DNA from: Dyadobacter sp. UC 10
GTDB lineage: Bacteria > Bacteroidota > Bacteroidia > Cytophagales > Spirosomataceae
Length of the DNA: 64,000 nucleotides
NCBI RefSeq assembly: GCF_008369915.1
Contig: NZ_VSRN01000001.1
Coordinates: 1,054,001-1,118,000 of the forward strand
Reading direction: 5' to 3'
Part shown: piece by piece, positions 51,518 to 61,572 of the stretch
Position numbering within the stretch: position 1 is the stretch's first letter
Layout of the letters: the number at the start of each line of letters is the position of its first letter
Position numbers and translations under genes: made by a program
The notes under the pieces: generated by a model
Told to the model about the DNA's origin: nothing
Database searches by the model: none
Seen by the model: the letters and a program-made list of their open reading frames with translations, nothing else

Positions 51518-52570
51518 TTAGTTAAAGAACTGACCGTTCTGGGTTCCAAGAAAATCTGTCAACACGATATCTTCCTGCCGGATAAAGCCTTTCTGAGGTA
51601 ACTTGGCGTCGGCGACCATTTCCACTACGGAAGCGATAGAGGCAGCAGTTGTCCACGAAATAGCCCGCCAGTGCACGCCATCGATTTCAATAGGATGATA
51701 GGCTTTATAAAATTCCTCACGTTCCAATCTGTTTTCCTTCCAGCCTTCAACGACGGCATACACATAAACAACATCCTGCTGAACAGGTGGTTTCGCCTCA
51801 GTTAGTATCTGCTCGATGAGTTCGCGCTTGTCCTTCAAACATAGTTCGTATAGCATAAACCGCATCAGGCTGCAATGTCCCGGATACCGGATCGTCTTGT
51901 AATTAAGTGTATCCAGCCTACCTTCTAGCGTCTCGCACATTGTACCCAATCCGCCCGAGGTGATAAAAGCCTCGAATTCCTGACCTTCAATATTGATCAT
52001 TTCAATTCCTTCGAGCGACGGTACCATTTTACGGACACCATTATGAATGACCTCGGCATCGTTAATGTATTCATTCACGACCCCCGCAGGTGACCAGGTG
52101 AATGAATAGCCCATTAACCCGTTCGGATATCGCGGCAGGGCGCCCACCCGGAGTTCGATATCCCTTAGTTTCGTAAATCTCTTGGCAAGATCCATTCCGA
52201 CTATCCCGATAAACCCCGGCGCGAGTCCGCATTGAGGCGCAAATACATGAGTACTGTCCCGGGCAAGATCACGGATCTGAGCGGTCGTCGCTACATCTTC
52301 TGTCAGGTCAAAATAATGTACTCCGTGTTCGTAGGCTTTCCTGGCAATAGGCAGATTAAGGTTATATGGCATACAGGAAACCACAGCATCTTGTCCTGCC
52401 AGCATTTGATCCAGTACAAAAGGATCATTGACATCGCCCGAAGCGACAGAAAAAGGCAGCTTGTAAGACGGCGCCGCCTTGTCCATACCCGTTACTGTAA
52501 ATCGCTTGCTCAACAGCGTTCCAACGAGCGAGCCTACCTTTCCTAAACCGATCACGAGGATTTTTTGCAT
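51518..52570 (-). CDS. Saccharopine dehydrogenase family protein (glutamate-forming type)
   Basis: The 350-residue oxidoreductase has an N-terminal Rossmann motif ILVIGLGKVGSLVG (about 4-17), VVSCMPYNLNLPIARKAYEHGVHYFDLTED and CGLAPGFIGIVGMDLAK. It resembles the C-terminal half of the bifunctional LKR/SDH enzyme, splitting saccharopine to glutamate and aminoadipic semialdehyde. The gene for the first step (lysine-ketoglutarate reductase) is not in the window. It is the first gene of an operon with the ALDH. Confidence 0.87.
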   Translation of the reverse strand: MQKILVIGLGKVGSLVGTLLSKRFTVTGMDKAAPSYKLPFSVASGDVNDPFVLDQMLAGQDAVVSCMPYNLNLPIARKAYEHGVHYFDLTEDVATTAQIRDLARDSTHVFAPQCGLAPGFIGIVGMDLAKRFTKLRDIELRVGALPRYPNGLMGYSFTWSPAGVVNEYINDAEVIHNGVRKMVPSLEGIEMINIEGQEFEAFITSGGLGTMCETLEGRLDTLNYKTIRYPGHCSLMRFMLYELCLKDKRELIEQILTEAKPPVQQDVVYVYAVVEGWKENRLEREEFYKAYHPIEIDGVHWRAISWTTAASIASVVEMVADAKLPQKGFIRQEDIVLTDFLGTQNGQFFN

Positions 52571-52664
52571 GTATAGTTTTTGCAGGTTTTAGTTAAATTT
52601 TTTCAAGAGGATGGAAAGATATGAAAAGAAATAACAGATTTTAAAACTTACATTTCATTTTTGC

Positions 52665-53909
52665 ATGATCAAACAAGTACCTATGCACATCTCAATTATC
52701 GGAGGCGGCGCTTCCGGGTTTATGGCTGCCATCACAGCTGCCGAGACATTTCCGGCAGCCAAAATCGTCATTCTTGAAAAAAACAGGACGGTTTTGAATA
52801 AGGTACGCATTTCAGGTGGCGGCCGCTGTAATGTGACGCATAGTCCTTCCGAACTGCGGTTTTTTATTAAAAACTATCCGCGGGGCGAAAAGCTGCTCCG
52901 GAAACTGTTGACAAAATTTGATGCAAATGCAACGGTAGCCTGGTTTGAAAAGCGTGGAGTGAAGTTAAAAACAGAGGCCGACGGCAGAATGTTTCCCATT
53001 TCAGATTCATCGCACAGTGTCATTGAATGTCTCCTCAGAACTGCGAAACTTTTGAATATCGAGATCCGGACCAGTACATCGGTGGAATCATTTGTTCCGA
53101 TGGAAAACGGAGGATTTACATTGCAACTGGGTGAAAATGAAAGTTTGCTGACAGACCGGCTCCTGATTGCGACGGGTGGATACCCACGGTTGGGCAGCTT
53201 CGACTGGCTTGAAGAACATCGGCACGAGATTGTGTCGCCGGTACCTTCCCTTTTTACATTTAATACCCCGGAAAACTACCTGCTGCCACTGGCAGGGGTT
53301 TCGGTTCAGGATACTGTGGTAAAAATAATGGGCACCAAACATGAATGGAGAGGCCCTTTATTGATCACGCATTGGGGATTAAGCGGACCTGCGGTTTTGA
53401 AACTTTCGGCCTGGGGTGCGCGCGAGCTGGCCGCGAATGATTATCAATTCATATGTAAGGTTAACTGGACTCCCGAGTTGAATGAACAGCAGCTGAGGGA
53501 ATTTCTGACCGGCGAGCGCATCAAAACGCCTAAACAGCAGATCGCCTCCAACGCCAGGTTTGGGTTGCCGCTCCGACTCTGGAAAGCGTTCACAGAAACA
53601 GTTGAAATTCCGGAAAACCTGAAATGGGTTGATGCCAGTAACAAATCATTGAACAGACTGGCTGAGGTGCTGACAAACAGCCAGTTTACCGTAAGCGGAA
53701 AAACTACATTTAAAGAAGAATTTGTAACCTGCGGCGGTATTGCCTTGCCTGACATTGATCCGGAAACGCTTCAAAGCCGGTCTGTACCCGGCTTGTATTT
53801 CGCGGGAGAAGTGATGGATATCGACGGTATTACGGGTGGATTTAATTTCCAGAATGCATGGACTACCGGTTATATTGCCGGTAAAAATTTAGGCGCTACT
53901 CAGCCATAG
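52665..53909 (+). CDS. FAD-dependent oxidoreductase, YhiN/HI0933 family
   Basis: The 414-residue flavoprotein has an N-terminal FAD-binding IIGGGASGFMAA (about 11-22), the family-specific RISGGGRCNVTHS (about 48-60), RMFPISDSSHSVI and the C-terminal FAGEVMDIDGITGGFNFQNAW FAD motif. The physiological reaction of the family is unsettled. A second in-frame ATG six codons later (MHISIIGG) is also plausible as start. Its 3' end overlaps the convergent uvrC gene by 14 bp. Confidence 0.9.
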   Translation: MIKQVPMHISIIGGGASGFMAAITAAETFPAAKIVILEKNRTVLNKVRISGGGRCNVTHSPSELRFFIKNYPRGEKLLRKLLTKFDANATVAWFEKRGVKLKTEADGRMFPISDSSHSVIECLLRTAKLLNIEIRTSTSVESFVPMENGGFTLQLGENESLLTDRLLIATGGYPRLGSFDWLEEHRHEIVSPVPSLFTFNTPENYLLPLAGVSVQDTVVKIMGTKHEWRGPLLITHWGLSGPAVLKLSAWGARELAANDYQFICKVNWTPELNEQQLREFLTGERIKTPKQQIASNARFGLPLRLWKAFTETVEIPENLKWVDASNKSLNRLAEVLTNSQFTVSGKTTFKEEFVTCGGIALPDIDPETLQSRSVPGLYFAGEVMDIDGITGGFNFQNAWTTGYIAGKNLGATQP

Positions 53910-55704
53910 CATCGAAATAGGCCCGTACTTTTTTCGCACGGTCGAGCCCTACCAGCTCTGTAAGCGTTTCCAGCGAGCTTTCGCGAATGCCGCTAACCGA
54001 TCCGAAATGTTTCAGCAATTTGGCAGCAGTCACTTTTCCAACTCCAACCACTCCTTCCAGCTCGCTCACCAGACTTCCTTTGCTCCGCTTATCGCGGTGA
54101 AATGTGATCGCAAAACGGTGCGCCTCGTCCCTGATCTGCTGGATTAATTTCAGTGATTCTGATTTCTTATCAATATATAACGGGAGCGAATCTTCGGGAA
54201 AATAGATTTCTTCCAACCTTTTCGCAATACCGATAATAGGGATTTGGCCATAAATACCCAGGCTTTTCAATGCGTCGCACGCCGCACCGAGCTGTCCTTT
54301 GCCTCCGTCAATCACGATCAGATCGGGCAGCGGCTGCTCCTCGGCGATTAGCCGGAGATATCGCCTGCTCACTACCTCATTCATGGAAGCGAAGTCGTTC
54401 GGGCCTATTACAGTTTTAATATTAAAATGCCGGTAATCCTTCTTCGACGGCTTCCCTTCTTTAAAACAAACCATCGCGGCGACTGGATTTGTACCCTGTA
54501 TGTTGGAGTTATCAAAGCATTCAATATGCCTCGGTAATGCTTTAAGCTGCAAATCCGACTTTAACCTGATCAGTATCCTGTCCTTTTTCGAAGATGTAGC
54601 CGAAGCTTCCACTTCTCTGCGTTCGGCCTTTTCCCTTCTGAAATACATCACATTTTTCATGGACATATCCAGCAATTTCTTCTTGTCGCCAATTTGCGGC
54701 ACCGTTACTTCCAGCCTCATTTCAAGATCGGGCTTGATATTGGAGATCAGCTCCTTCGCTTCCGATCCGTAGGTAGCGCGCATTTCGACGATCATCATTG
54801 CAAGTATTTCGTGGTCACTCTCGTCGAGCTTTTTTTTCACTTCAATGGTCTGCGCCGCGACCATATACCCCTGTTTTATTTTCATAAAACTGAGATATGC
54901 CGCTTCCTCGTCGGAAACGATCGTCAACACATCTACATTACCGATCCTGGGGTTAATGACCGTTGCTTTACTTTGAAAATTGGAAAGATGTTCAATTTTC
55001 GTCTTCCAGGCGTGGGCTTTTTCAAATGCCATTTGCTCGGCCGCAGCCAGCATTTTCTCTTTGAAATATTGCTGTGGAGAAGACAAGTTTCCTTTCAGGA
55101 TATTGTGCACCTGTTCGATCTCCGCATTGTATTCCGGCTCTGTCTGCAATCCCTCACAAGGGCCTTTGCAGTTACCAATATGGTATTCAAGACAAACCTT
55201 GAATTTCCTGGCCTCAATATTCTGCCTGGTAAGTGCAAGCTGGCAGGAACGGATCTGGTAAAGTGATTTGAACATATCCAGCAGGGTATGCATAGACCGC
55301 AGATTTGCAAACGGACCGTAAAAAGTGCCTTTGGTACGATCCATGTTGCGTGTTGGAAAAACCCTTGGGAAAGGCTCATCCGTGATGCAAATGAAAGGAT
55401 ATGTTTTATCGTCTTTGAGTAAAATATTGAATTTAGGCTGCAACTGTTTGATCAGCTGGTTTTCCAGTAAAAGCGCGTCCCATTCACTGAGCACAATAGT
55501 ATATTCAATCCGCCTGATCTGGGTGACCAGCCTTCTTGTCTTCCTGTCGTGTTGATTATTTTTGAGAAAATAACTCGAAACGCGGTTCCGGAGACTTTTG
55601 GCTTTTCCTACATAAATCACTTCTCCCGTTTCATCAAAATAACGGTACACTCCGGGATCCATTGGAATTTTGGAAAGCTCCTCCTTATAATTGAATTCAG
55701 ACAT
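53896..55704 (-). CDS. uvrC: Excinuclease ABC subunit C
   Basis: This nuclease of nucleotide excision repair cuts on both sides of a lesion after UvrAB recognition. The 602 residues contain the GIY-YIG domain (about 14-95, GVYRYFDETGEVIYVGKAKSLRNRV), a UVR motif (about 205-240), the RNase H-like domain (about 385-540, with ECFDNSNIQGTNPVAAMV and LIVIDGGKGQLGAA) and C-terminal helix-hairpin-helix motifs. It is the last gene in a minus-strand row with glycerate kinase, PBP1a and porW. Confidence 0.96.
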   Translation of the reverse strand: MSEFNYKEELSKIPMDPGVYRYFDETGEVIYVGKAKSLRNRVSSYFLKNNQHDRKTRRLVTQIRRIEYTIVLSEWDALLLENQLIKQLQPKFNILLKDDKTYPFICITDEPFPRVFPTRNMDRTKGTFYGPFANLRSMHTLLDMFKSLYQIRSCQLALTRQNIEARKFKVCLEYHIGNCKGPCEGLQTEPEYNAEIEQVHNILKGNLSSPQQYFKEKMLAAAEQMAFEKAHAWKTKIEHLSNFQSKATVINPRIGNVDVLTIVSDEEAAYLSFMKIKQGYMVAAQTIEVKKKLDESDHEILAMMIVEMRATYGSEAKELISNIKPDLEMRLEVTVPQIGDKKKLLDMSMKNVMYFRREKAERREVEASATSSKKDRILIRLKSDLQLKALPRHIECFDNSNIQGTNPVAAMVCFKEGKPSKKDYRHFNIKTVIGPNDFASMNEVVSRRYLRLIAEEQPLPDLIVIDGGKGQLGAACDALKSLGIYGQIPIIGIAKRLEEIYFPEDSLPLYIDKKSESLKLIQQIRDEAHRFAITFHRDKRSKGSLVSELEGVVGVGKVTAAKLLKHFGSVSGIRESSLETLTELVGLDRAKKVRAYFDAMAE

Positions 55705-55720
55705 TTAATGTTAAGTATGC

Positions 55721-56869
55721 TCAGGAGATATCGGGCCTGGACTTTTGAAAAAACAAGCGTACCAGTTGAAAAGTTGCGTCACGAACTAACCCAAAAGCTT
55801 CATGCTGGGCCGTTTCCAGATCCATGGGGCGGTTCAAAACCGAAACCGCATAAGTAATACCGGCATCGCGACTTTGCCCGGGAGATATTGCCAATGTTCC
55901 GCAAACAGCAGCGAGGGGAACATCATATTTTCGACAATAGTCGGCAAGCCCCTTTACGACCTTTCCGCTCAATGTCTGTTCGTCAATCTTTCCCTCTCCG
56001 GTTATCACAAGGTCGGCATTTTTCACCAGCTCAATGACATTACCCTGCCCGATCACAATGCTGATACCATCTTTTAATGTTGCATTCAAAAACCACATAC
56101 AACCTGCACCAAGCCCGCCTGCTGCGCCGGCCCCGGGAACGTCGCTATGATCTTTCCCGAAAGTTATTGCAGCCACTTTTGCGAGGTTCTGCAACCCCTG
56201 GTCCAGCTTTTCTACGGTTTCAGGATCCGCCCCTTTTTGCGGGCCGTAGATGTATGCAGCGCCATTTTGTCCAAATAAAGGATTCGAAACATCACAAGCC
56301 ACATCGATAGAAAAATTGTACACTCTCGGATCAACGTGAGATGTATCAATTCTGTTGATCAAATTTAGAGATTGCCCGTCGTGAGGTAGTTGCTTATCTT
56401 TTTGATCAAAAAACCGGTATCCTAATGCCGCCGCTAATCCTATTCCTCCATCGGTCGTAGCACTTCCGCCTATTCCCAGGATGATCTTTTCTACGCCTTT
56501 ATCCAGCGCATCGCTGATCAGTTCGCCGGTTCCAAAAGTTGTGGTAAGTGCAGGATTGCGCTCGGATTGTGCCAGCAATTTCAAACCCGAAGCCGCTGCC
56601 ATTTCGATAAATGCTACTTTCTTGTCCGGAGACAAGCCGTAGCTGGCTTCAATTTTCCGGCCCAGCGGATCTGATACCCGCGCAGTAACCTGCGTACCGC
56701 CCGATTGTCTTGTCAAAATCTGCGCGGTACCTTCTCCACCGTCCGCGAGTGGAAAAGTCGTAACATTTGCTTCCGGGAAAGCCAGCAAAATACCTTCCCT
56801 GATCGCATTACAGACTTCTTCTGCTTCGAGCGAACCGCGGAATTTGTCGGGTGCAACGAATATATTCAC
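55721..56869 (-). CDS. Glycerate kinase (GlxK/GarK family)
   Basis: The 382-residue ATP-dependent kinase phosphorylates D-glycerate (family members make 2-phosphoglycerate). Signature segments are APDKFRGSLEAEEVCNAIREG, PLADGGEGTAQIL, ILGIGGSATTDGGIGLAAALGYRF and DLVITGEGKIDEQTLSGK. The start is GTG. It lies 16 bp upstream of uvrC and 20 bp downstream of the PBP1a gene, so it is probably part of their operon despite an unrelated function. Confidence 0.93.
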   Translation of the reverse strand: MNIFVAPDKFRGSLEAEEVCNAIREGILLAFPEANVTTFPLADGGEGTAQILTRQSGGTQVTARVSDPLGRKIEASYGLSPDKKVAFIEMAAASGLKLLAQSERNPALTTTFGTGELISDALDKGVEKIILGIGGSATTDGGIGLAAALGYRFFDQKDKQLPHDGQSLNLINRIDTSHVDPRVYNFSIDVACDVSNPLFGQNGAAYIYGPQKGADPETVEKLDQGLQNLAKVAAITFGKDHSDVPGAGAAGGLGAGCMWFLNATLKDGISIVIGQGNVIELVKNADLVITGEGKIDEQTLSGKVVKGLADYCRKYDVPLAAVCGTLAISPGQSRDAGITYAVSVLNRPMDLETAQHEAFGLVRDATFQLVRLFFQKSRPDIS

Positions 56870-56889
56870 ACAAAGGCAGATTGAAAATG

Positions 56890-59187
56890 CTAGAACAGCA
56901 CCCCCTCGTCATCGGAGCGGGAAGGTGGAATATAAGTGTCAGTACTGTCGGTAGTCACATTACCGCACTCCCTCACATAGTTTTCGGGTTTATTAAAAGG
57001 CCCTTTGCGGTATTGCACCAGCGTTTGGTCCGCATAAACCTTCTGCATGAACATTCCCCAGGCTGGCATCGCAACCCGACCACCTTGTCCAAGCGCAATG
57101 GTACGGAAGTGAATAGCCCTGTCTTCGCCACCTACCCAGATACCTGAAACGAGATTCTGAGTAATGCCCATAAACCATCCATCTGAATAATTGGATGTCG
57201 TACCTGTTTTAGCGGCTATCTCATTACCATCGGTAACGCCCCATTGTCTGAGCCTGCCCGCCGTACCGCCCGGATCTTCCACAGCTCCCCGCATCAGGTA
57301 TAGCATATTATACGCCATGTTCGCACTGATCTCCTGATTTTGCTTTTGAAAAAACTCCTGCAACACATTCCCGTAGCGATCTTCAATACGGAGGATCGTC
57401 ATCGGTTCTGTACGGTGGCCGCCATTTGCAAATGCACAATAAGCTCCGACCATTTCATAAACCGATACATCGCTGATACCCAAACAAAGCGACGGTACAG
57501 ATTGCAGCTTACTGGTAATACCAAGCTTGTGGGCATATTCGACCACGGTCTTGGGGCGAACCATTTTCATCAGGTAAGCACTCACCGTGTTGACGGACTT
57601 ACCCAATGCCTGCCGTAGGGATAATGACTGATAAGAATATTTATTATTCGAGTTGCTTGGTGACCATCCCCCAGGAACTCCATCCGACGGACCGAAGTAA
57701 ACCGGCTGATCGGTTACATGATCGCATGGGGTCAGGAAACTTTTGTCCAGTGCAGAAACATACACAAATGGCTTGAAAGTAGAGCCAGGCTGGCGGGAGC
57801 CTTGTTTTACGTGATCGTATTTGAAATATTTGAAATTAATACCGCCAACCCACGCCTTCACATGTCCGTTTCTCGGATCCATTGACATCATCCCGGCACG
57901 TAAGAAACGCTTATAATAAGCAATCGAATCGATCGGGCTCATCATCATTTCTTTTTCGCCCTCCCAGGTAAAGACCTTCATTTTGTAAGGCTTCCGCATT
58001 ATTTTCCAGGCTTCTTCTTCGCCAAGATCCCTTTTCAATGAGATAAAATGAGGTGATCTTTTCGCAGCAGTAGTCAGGAATCCGGGTATTTCTTTTCCAT
58101 TGTCGAAAGTCCATGGATTACGGCCTTTCCAGTGCGCGTCAAAAAGCCTTTGCTGCTCCTTCATATGCTCTTTCAAGGCATCTTCCTGGTAACGCTGCAT
58201 GCGCGAATCAATGGTGGTATAAATACGCAATCCGCTGGTATACAGGTCGTAATCTTTGTCATGCTCTTCGTTGTAGATCTTAACCCAGCTTTTCAGATAA
58301 TTCCGCATTGACTCGCGGAAATAGGGGGCAAGACCTGTATTATGGCTATCGACCGTAAAATTCATTCCTAAGGGCTTTTCCTTATACACCAGAAAATCCT
58401 CCTCGGGAATGTAGTCGTATTTCATCATTTGTGCCAATACCGTGTTCCGTCGGTTGGTTGCATTGTTAGGAAAGCGCAATGGGTTAAATAAGGTAGGATT
58501 CTGTAACATGCCGACCAGCAATGCCGACTCCGTTACATTCAGGTCCCAGGCTTCTTTATCAAAATACGTTTTGGCCGCAACCTTAATACCGTAGGTGTTA
58601 TTACCGAAGGATACCGTGTTCAGGTACATTTGCATAATCTCCTGCTTGGTGTATTTCCTTTCAAGAATTACCGCCAGCACCCATTCCTTGGTCTTGGCGA
58701 TCACGATCCTTACAACCGGAATTTTACCCAAAAGACCTTCATATTCTTCGGAACGGGTGTTAAAAAGGTTTTTTGCCACCTGTTGCGTGAGGGTACTTCC
58801 TCCTCCTGAACTCGAATTTCCTGAGACCACACCTTTGAATACACGCAGTAAACTTCTTGCGTCAATTCCTGAGTGGTTTACGAAACGAGCGTCCTCAGTA
58901 GCGACCAGTGCGTCGATCAGATTAGGAGATATCTGGGAGATATCGATCTGCGTGCGGTTTTCAAAAAAGTACTTTCCCAAAGATTTGCCATCCTCACTGA
59001 TCAGCTCGGAAGCAAGTTCGCTTTTCGGGTTTTCAAGTATTTTCAAGTCCGGCATTCCGCCGAACAACCAGAAAAAATTAAAGCTTACGGCAACGATATA
59101 TAAAATAACCAGACTGAGTCCAAGTGCCACATACTTCCATAAGCGTATAATGGTACGTCGATACTTTCCGGGTTGCAATTCAATCAT
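56890..59187 (-). CDS. Class A penicillin-binding protein (PBP1a-like)
   Basis: This bifunctional peptidoglycan synthase has one N-terminal membrane anchor (about 18-40). The glycosyltransferase domain has catalytic Glu98 (ATEDARFVNHSGID) and GGSTLTQQVAKNLF. The transpeptidase domain has the active Ser469 in STFK (RQPGSTFKPF), the SxN-type motif SVNTVSAYL and KTGTT. At 765 residues it fits the family. It is followed by glycerate kinase and uvrC and preceded by porW; a possible promoter overlaps the porW-PBP1a junction. Confidence 0.94.
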   Translation of the reverse strand: MIELQPGKYRRTIIRLWKYVALGLSLVILYIVAVSFNFFWLFGGMPDLKILENPKSELASELISEDGKSLGKYFFENRTQIDISQISPNLIDALVATEDARFVNHSGIDARSLLRVFKGVVSGNSSSGGGSTLTQQVAKNLFNTRSEEYEGLLGKIPVVRIVIAKTKEWVLAVILERKYTKQEIMQMYLNTVSFGNNTYGIKVAAKTYFDKEAWDLNVTESALLVGMLQNPTLFNPLRFPNNATNRRNTVLAQMMKYDYIPEEDFLVYKEKPLGMNFTVDSHNTGLAPYFRESMRNYLKSWVKIYNEEHDKDYDLYTSGLRIYTTIDSRMQRYQEDALKEHMKEQQRLFDAHWKGRNPWTFDNGKEIPGFLTTAAKRSPHFISLKRDLGEEEAWKIMRKPYKMKVFTWEGEKEMMMSPIDSIAYYKRFLRAGMMSMDPRNGHVKAWVGGINFKYFKYDHVKQGSRQPGSTFKPFVYVSALDKSFLTPCDHVTDQPVYFGPSDGVPGGWSPSNSNNKYSYQSLSLRQALGKSVNTVSAYLMKMVRPKTVVEYAHKLGITSKLQSVPSLCLGISDVSVYEMVGAYCAFANGGHRTEPMTILRIEDRYGNVLQEFFQKQNQEISANMAYNMLYLMRGAVEDPGGTAGRLRQWGVTDGNEIAAKTGTTSNYSDGWFMGITQNLVSGIWVGGEDRAIHFRTIALGQGGRVAMPAWGMFMQKVYADQTLVQYRKGPFNKPENYVRECGNVTTDSTDTYIPPSRSDDEGVLF

Positions 59188-59216
59188 CAGATGTGGGATT
59201 TTGTATTAAGAACTAA

Positions 59217-59224
59217 CAAAGATA
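59217..59224 (-). promoter_or_regulatory. Candidate -7 element before the PBP1a gene
   Basis: TATCTTTG on the minus strand matches TAnnTTTG exactly, 30 bp before the ATG and between the porW stop and the PBP1a start. No -33 TTTG is found, so confidence is limited. Confidence 0.4.
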
Positions 59225-59236
59225 TGATTTCAGGAA

Positions 59237-61435
59237 CTATCTTTTTCCCACAGACAGGGAATTGAACTCCTGCATTTCTTTTAGGCGTGGGAGGTATTCA
59301 CTCGCTGGGTATAATCTCATAAATTCGGTAATTGCCTGGCCATAAGCTTCTTTACCGCGCACCTTCCCAATTAAAAATACGCGGAGCAGCGCAAACTTAT
59401 CTTCCATTGCCCCGCCCTTATAAGCGGGAAGGTTCCGCTCGATATCTTCCAGTGCCTTTTCATATTCTCCTTTTGAATATAGCTGGTACATCGCCTCATA
59501 CTCCTTGATCGGATTTCCCGAATTACCGGCGACGTCGGTAGATTTGCTTACCAGCCGCGCATATGTCGAGTTAGGATATTCCGTTAAAAGTTTTGATTTC
59601 CAGGCAGCTTTATTCTGATTGTCTTCCTCATAACTCAGATACAAAAGGTAATATATCTCGTCTTTGTACTGTGTTTTGGGGTATTCTGCCAGCATGCGGT
59701 CAAAAGTCGCGATCGCGCGCTGCGGTTCTTTTAAGTCAAACCGGTAAATTTTACCTAAACCATACAATGCAGTCTCCTTCTTTTGCTGAGATTCTGCGAA
59801 CTGTGCGTCGGTTAACGGTATATTCTTTTTAAGCAAATCGTGCGCTTGCTGCCATTCAGCGGTTCCCTTCTTCAATCCCTGGTCAGCCGGTGAGACTCCC
59901 GCTACCGTACTATCTGTACCTGCGGCGGCGGGATTGTTGGAAGCTGCCTGTAAAGGCCTGCTGCTCCTGCGCCAATCATCTTCAAGGGGCCGGTTTCCCC
60001 AGGTTTTTCTGAAATCGAGTTTGCCCTGATTGATCAATGCCGGATCATATAACTCCCACCTGCGCTCATTTCCATTTGCAAGTGGGTTCCCCGGATTCTG
60101 ATTGTTAGCATTTTGAGCGGCTATCATTGCCTTTCGCTTATTTTCTTCCTCTTCGGCCCTCCGTTTTTCCTGCTCTTCCAGTATCGCATCGATTTTGTTG
60201 TCCAAAGCTGCCGGATTCATCCGGGCAAGCTTCTGCAAGCTATCTTCGGTAGTAACTATTGTATATTCAGTTACAAAACTATCCAGAGCTCTTTTTCTTT
60301 CCGCTACCAGGCGGTACTCGGGTGCTTCTTTCGGAAGTATGGCCAGCGCACTGTCATAATATGCCTTGGAAACCTCAAAATTTTCCAGCGACTCATAATT
60401 AATCCTTGCCAGTTGCAGATAGGTGTAAGCCTTCTGCTGCATGTTCCCTTTCGACGCCACCGCAGCTTTTTCCAAAAATTCTACCGCCTCTGGGATTTGC
60501 TTTCTGTGCTCTGCAAGCAAACCCATTGTAAAATAAATCCTGTCGCGCAGGTCGTCGTTTTTTCTGTCGCGCAGCATTTTTTCAAAACCTACTTCACTCA
60601 GGTCTTTCTTCGGATTCAGTACTACTTCATTTTGCAACGAGTTCATAGAAGAATAAAAGCCCAGATCATAGGAAGGCCTGTTTTTTGCGACGCTCCGGTA
60701 ATGTTTGTTCGCTAATGCATATTGCCCCAACCTGTCATACATCTGCGCCGCAGCGAAATGTATCCGCGCAGTTTCGATGGATTTCTTTAAAAGAGGGAAG
60801 GTTTCTTCCAAAATAGCAACCGAAGTAAGGTACTCGCCATTTTGTTGGTGTAAATATGCTTTTGTAAGATAAAAATCCCGGACTGAGGATTTATCAAGCG
60901 GCTGCTGGCTCAGATGTTCTGCTACTCCCAGCGCATTGGAATAGTCCTTTTGTGTGATATAGGCCCGCATGAGAAGGATCAATGCGTCATTCTTATCATT
61001 TTCGTCGCGACCATTGGCATATACGTAGCGAAGTGCTTCCAGACCATCGGCCCACTGGCCCAAATACAGCCTGGATTTCCCCAGAACAATATAACTATTG
61101 TCCAGCCATTTGCTGTTCTGATGCTTTTCAGCGACTATTGAAGCTTTTTTGATCGCGTCGTCGAGCTGCGGTTTGACAGTTTGTGCCAGGATAGAATCCA
61201 TTGGCAATAGGATAGGAAGCAGCTGATTGTAGTCTTCCTTATACGCTTTCTTCATCGCGAATTCAGCTTCCAGCATATCCTGCTCTGCCATGAAATAGGC
61301 ATTATATCTGGCTGAGATATTATGGAAATTCACGGCTCCCGGCCTCGTGCTAAACTGCGAACATGCTGTCAGCAAAATGGAAAGCGCAAGGTACGGTGTG
61401 ATTTTTCGGATATGAGAGGCAAAACGGTCGATCAC
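59237..61435 (-). CDS. porW: PorW/SprE-like type IX secretion TPR lipoprotein
   Basis: The 732-residue protein has a lipoprotein signal with lipobox LLTAC (about 21-25) and an N-terminal motif NFHNISARYNAYFMAEQDMLEAE typical of PorW/SprE. At least a dozen TPR-like helical repeats are split by a charged, low-complexity stretch (about 410-520, Glu/Arg/Lys- then Asn-rich). PorW links the PorKLMN motor to the outer-membrane translocon parts of the type IX system and is needed for gliding in Flavobacterium. It supports the presence of T9SS, with PorX and a CTD-bearing cargo elsewhere in the window. Confidence 0.85.
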   Translation of the reverse strand: MIDRFASHIRKITPYLALSILLTACSQFSTRPGAVNFHNISARYNAYFMAEQDMLEAEFAMKKAYKEDYNQLLPILLPMDSILAQTVKPQLDDAIKKASIVAEKHQNSKWLDNSYIVLGKSRLYLGQWADGLEALRYVYANGRDENDKNDALILLMRAYITQKDYSNALGVAEHLSQQPLDKSSVRDFYLTKAYLHQQNGEYLTSVAILEETFPLLKKSIETARIHFAAAQMYDRLGQYALANKHYRSVAKNRPSYDLGFYSSMNSLQNEVVLNPKKDLSEVGFEKMLRDRKNDDLRDRIYFTMGLLAEHRKQIPEAVEFLEKAAVASKGNMQQKAYTYLQLARINYESLENFEVSKAYYDSALAILPKEAPEYRLVAERKRALDSFVTEYTIVTTEDSLQKLARMNPAALDNKIDAILEEQEKRRAEEEENKRKAMIAAQNANNQNPGNPLANGNERRWELYDPALINQGKLDFRKTWGNRPLEDDWRRSSRPLQAASNNPAAAGTDSTVAGVSPADQGLKKGTAEWQQAHDLLKKNIPLTDAQFAESQQKKETALYGLGKIYRFDLKEPQRAIATFDRMLAEYPKTQYKDEIYYLLYLSYEEDNQNKAAWKSKLLTEYPNSTYARLVSKSTDVAGNSGNPIKEYEAMYQLYSKGEYEKALEDIERNLPAYKGGAMEDKFALLRVFLIGKVRGKEAYGQAITEFMRLYPASEYLPRLKEMQEFNSLSVGKR

Positions 61436-61572
61436 AAAGATGCTGTTAGGGATGGTCCTTTTCTTCTGGTTATTGGCATTAGTTAAAACGGCATTTTAAA
61501 TAAAACCGTATCGAAGATACTGGCATTTGTGAAATTTGGAGCAATTTTACCTTAATATTATCAACCTTCATC

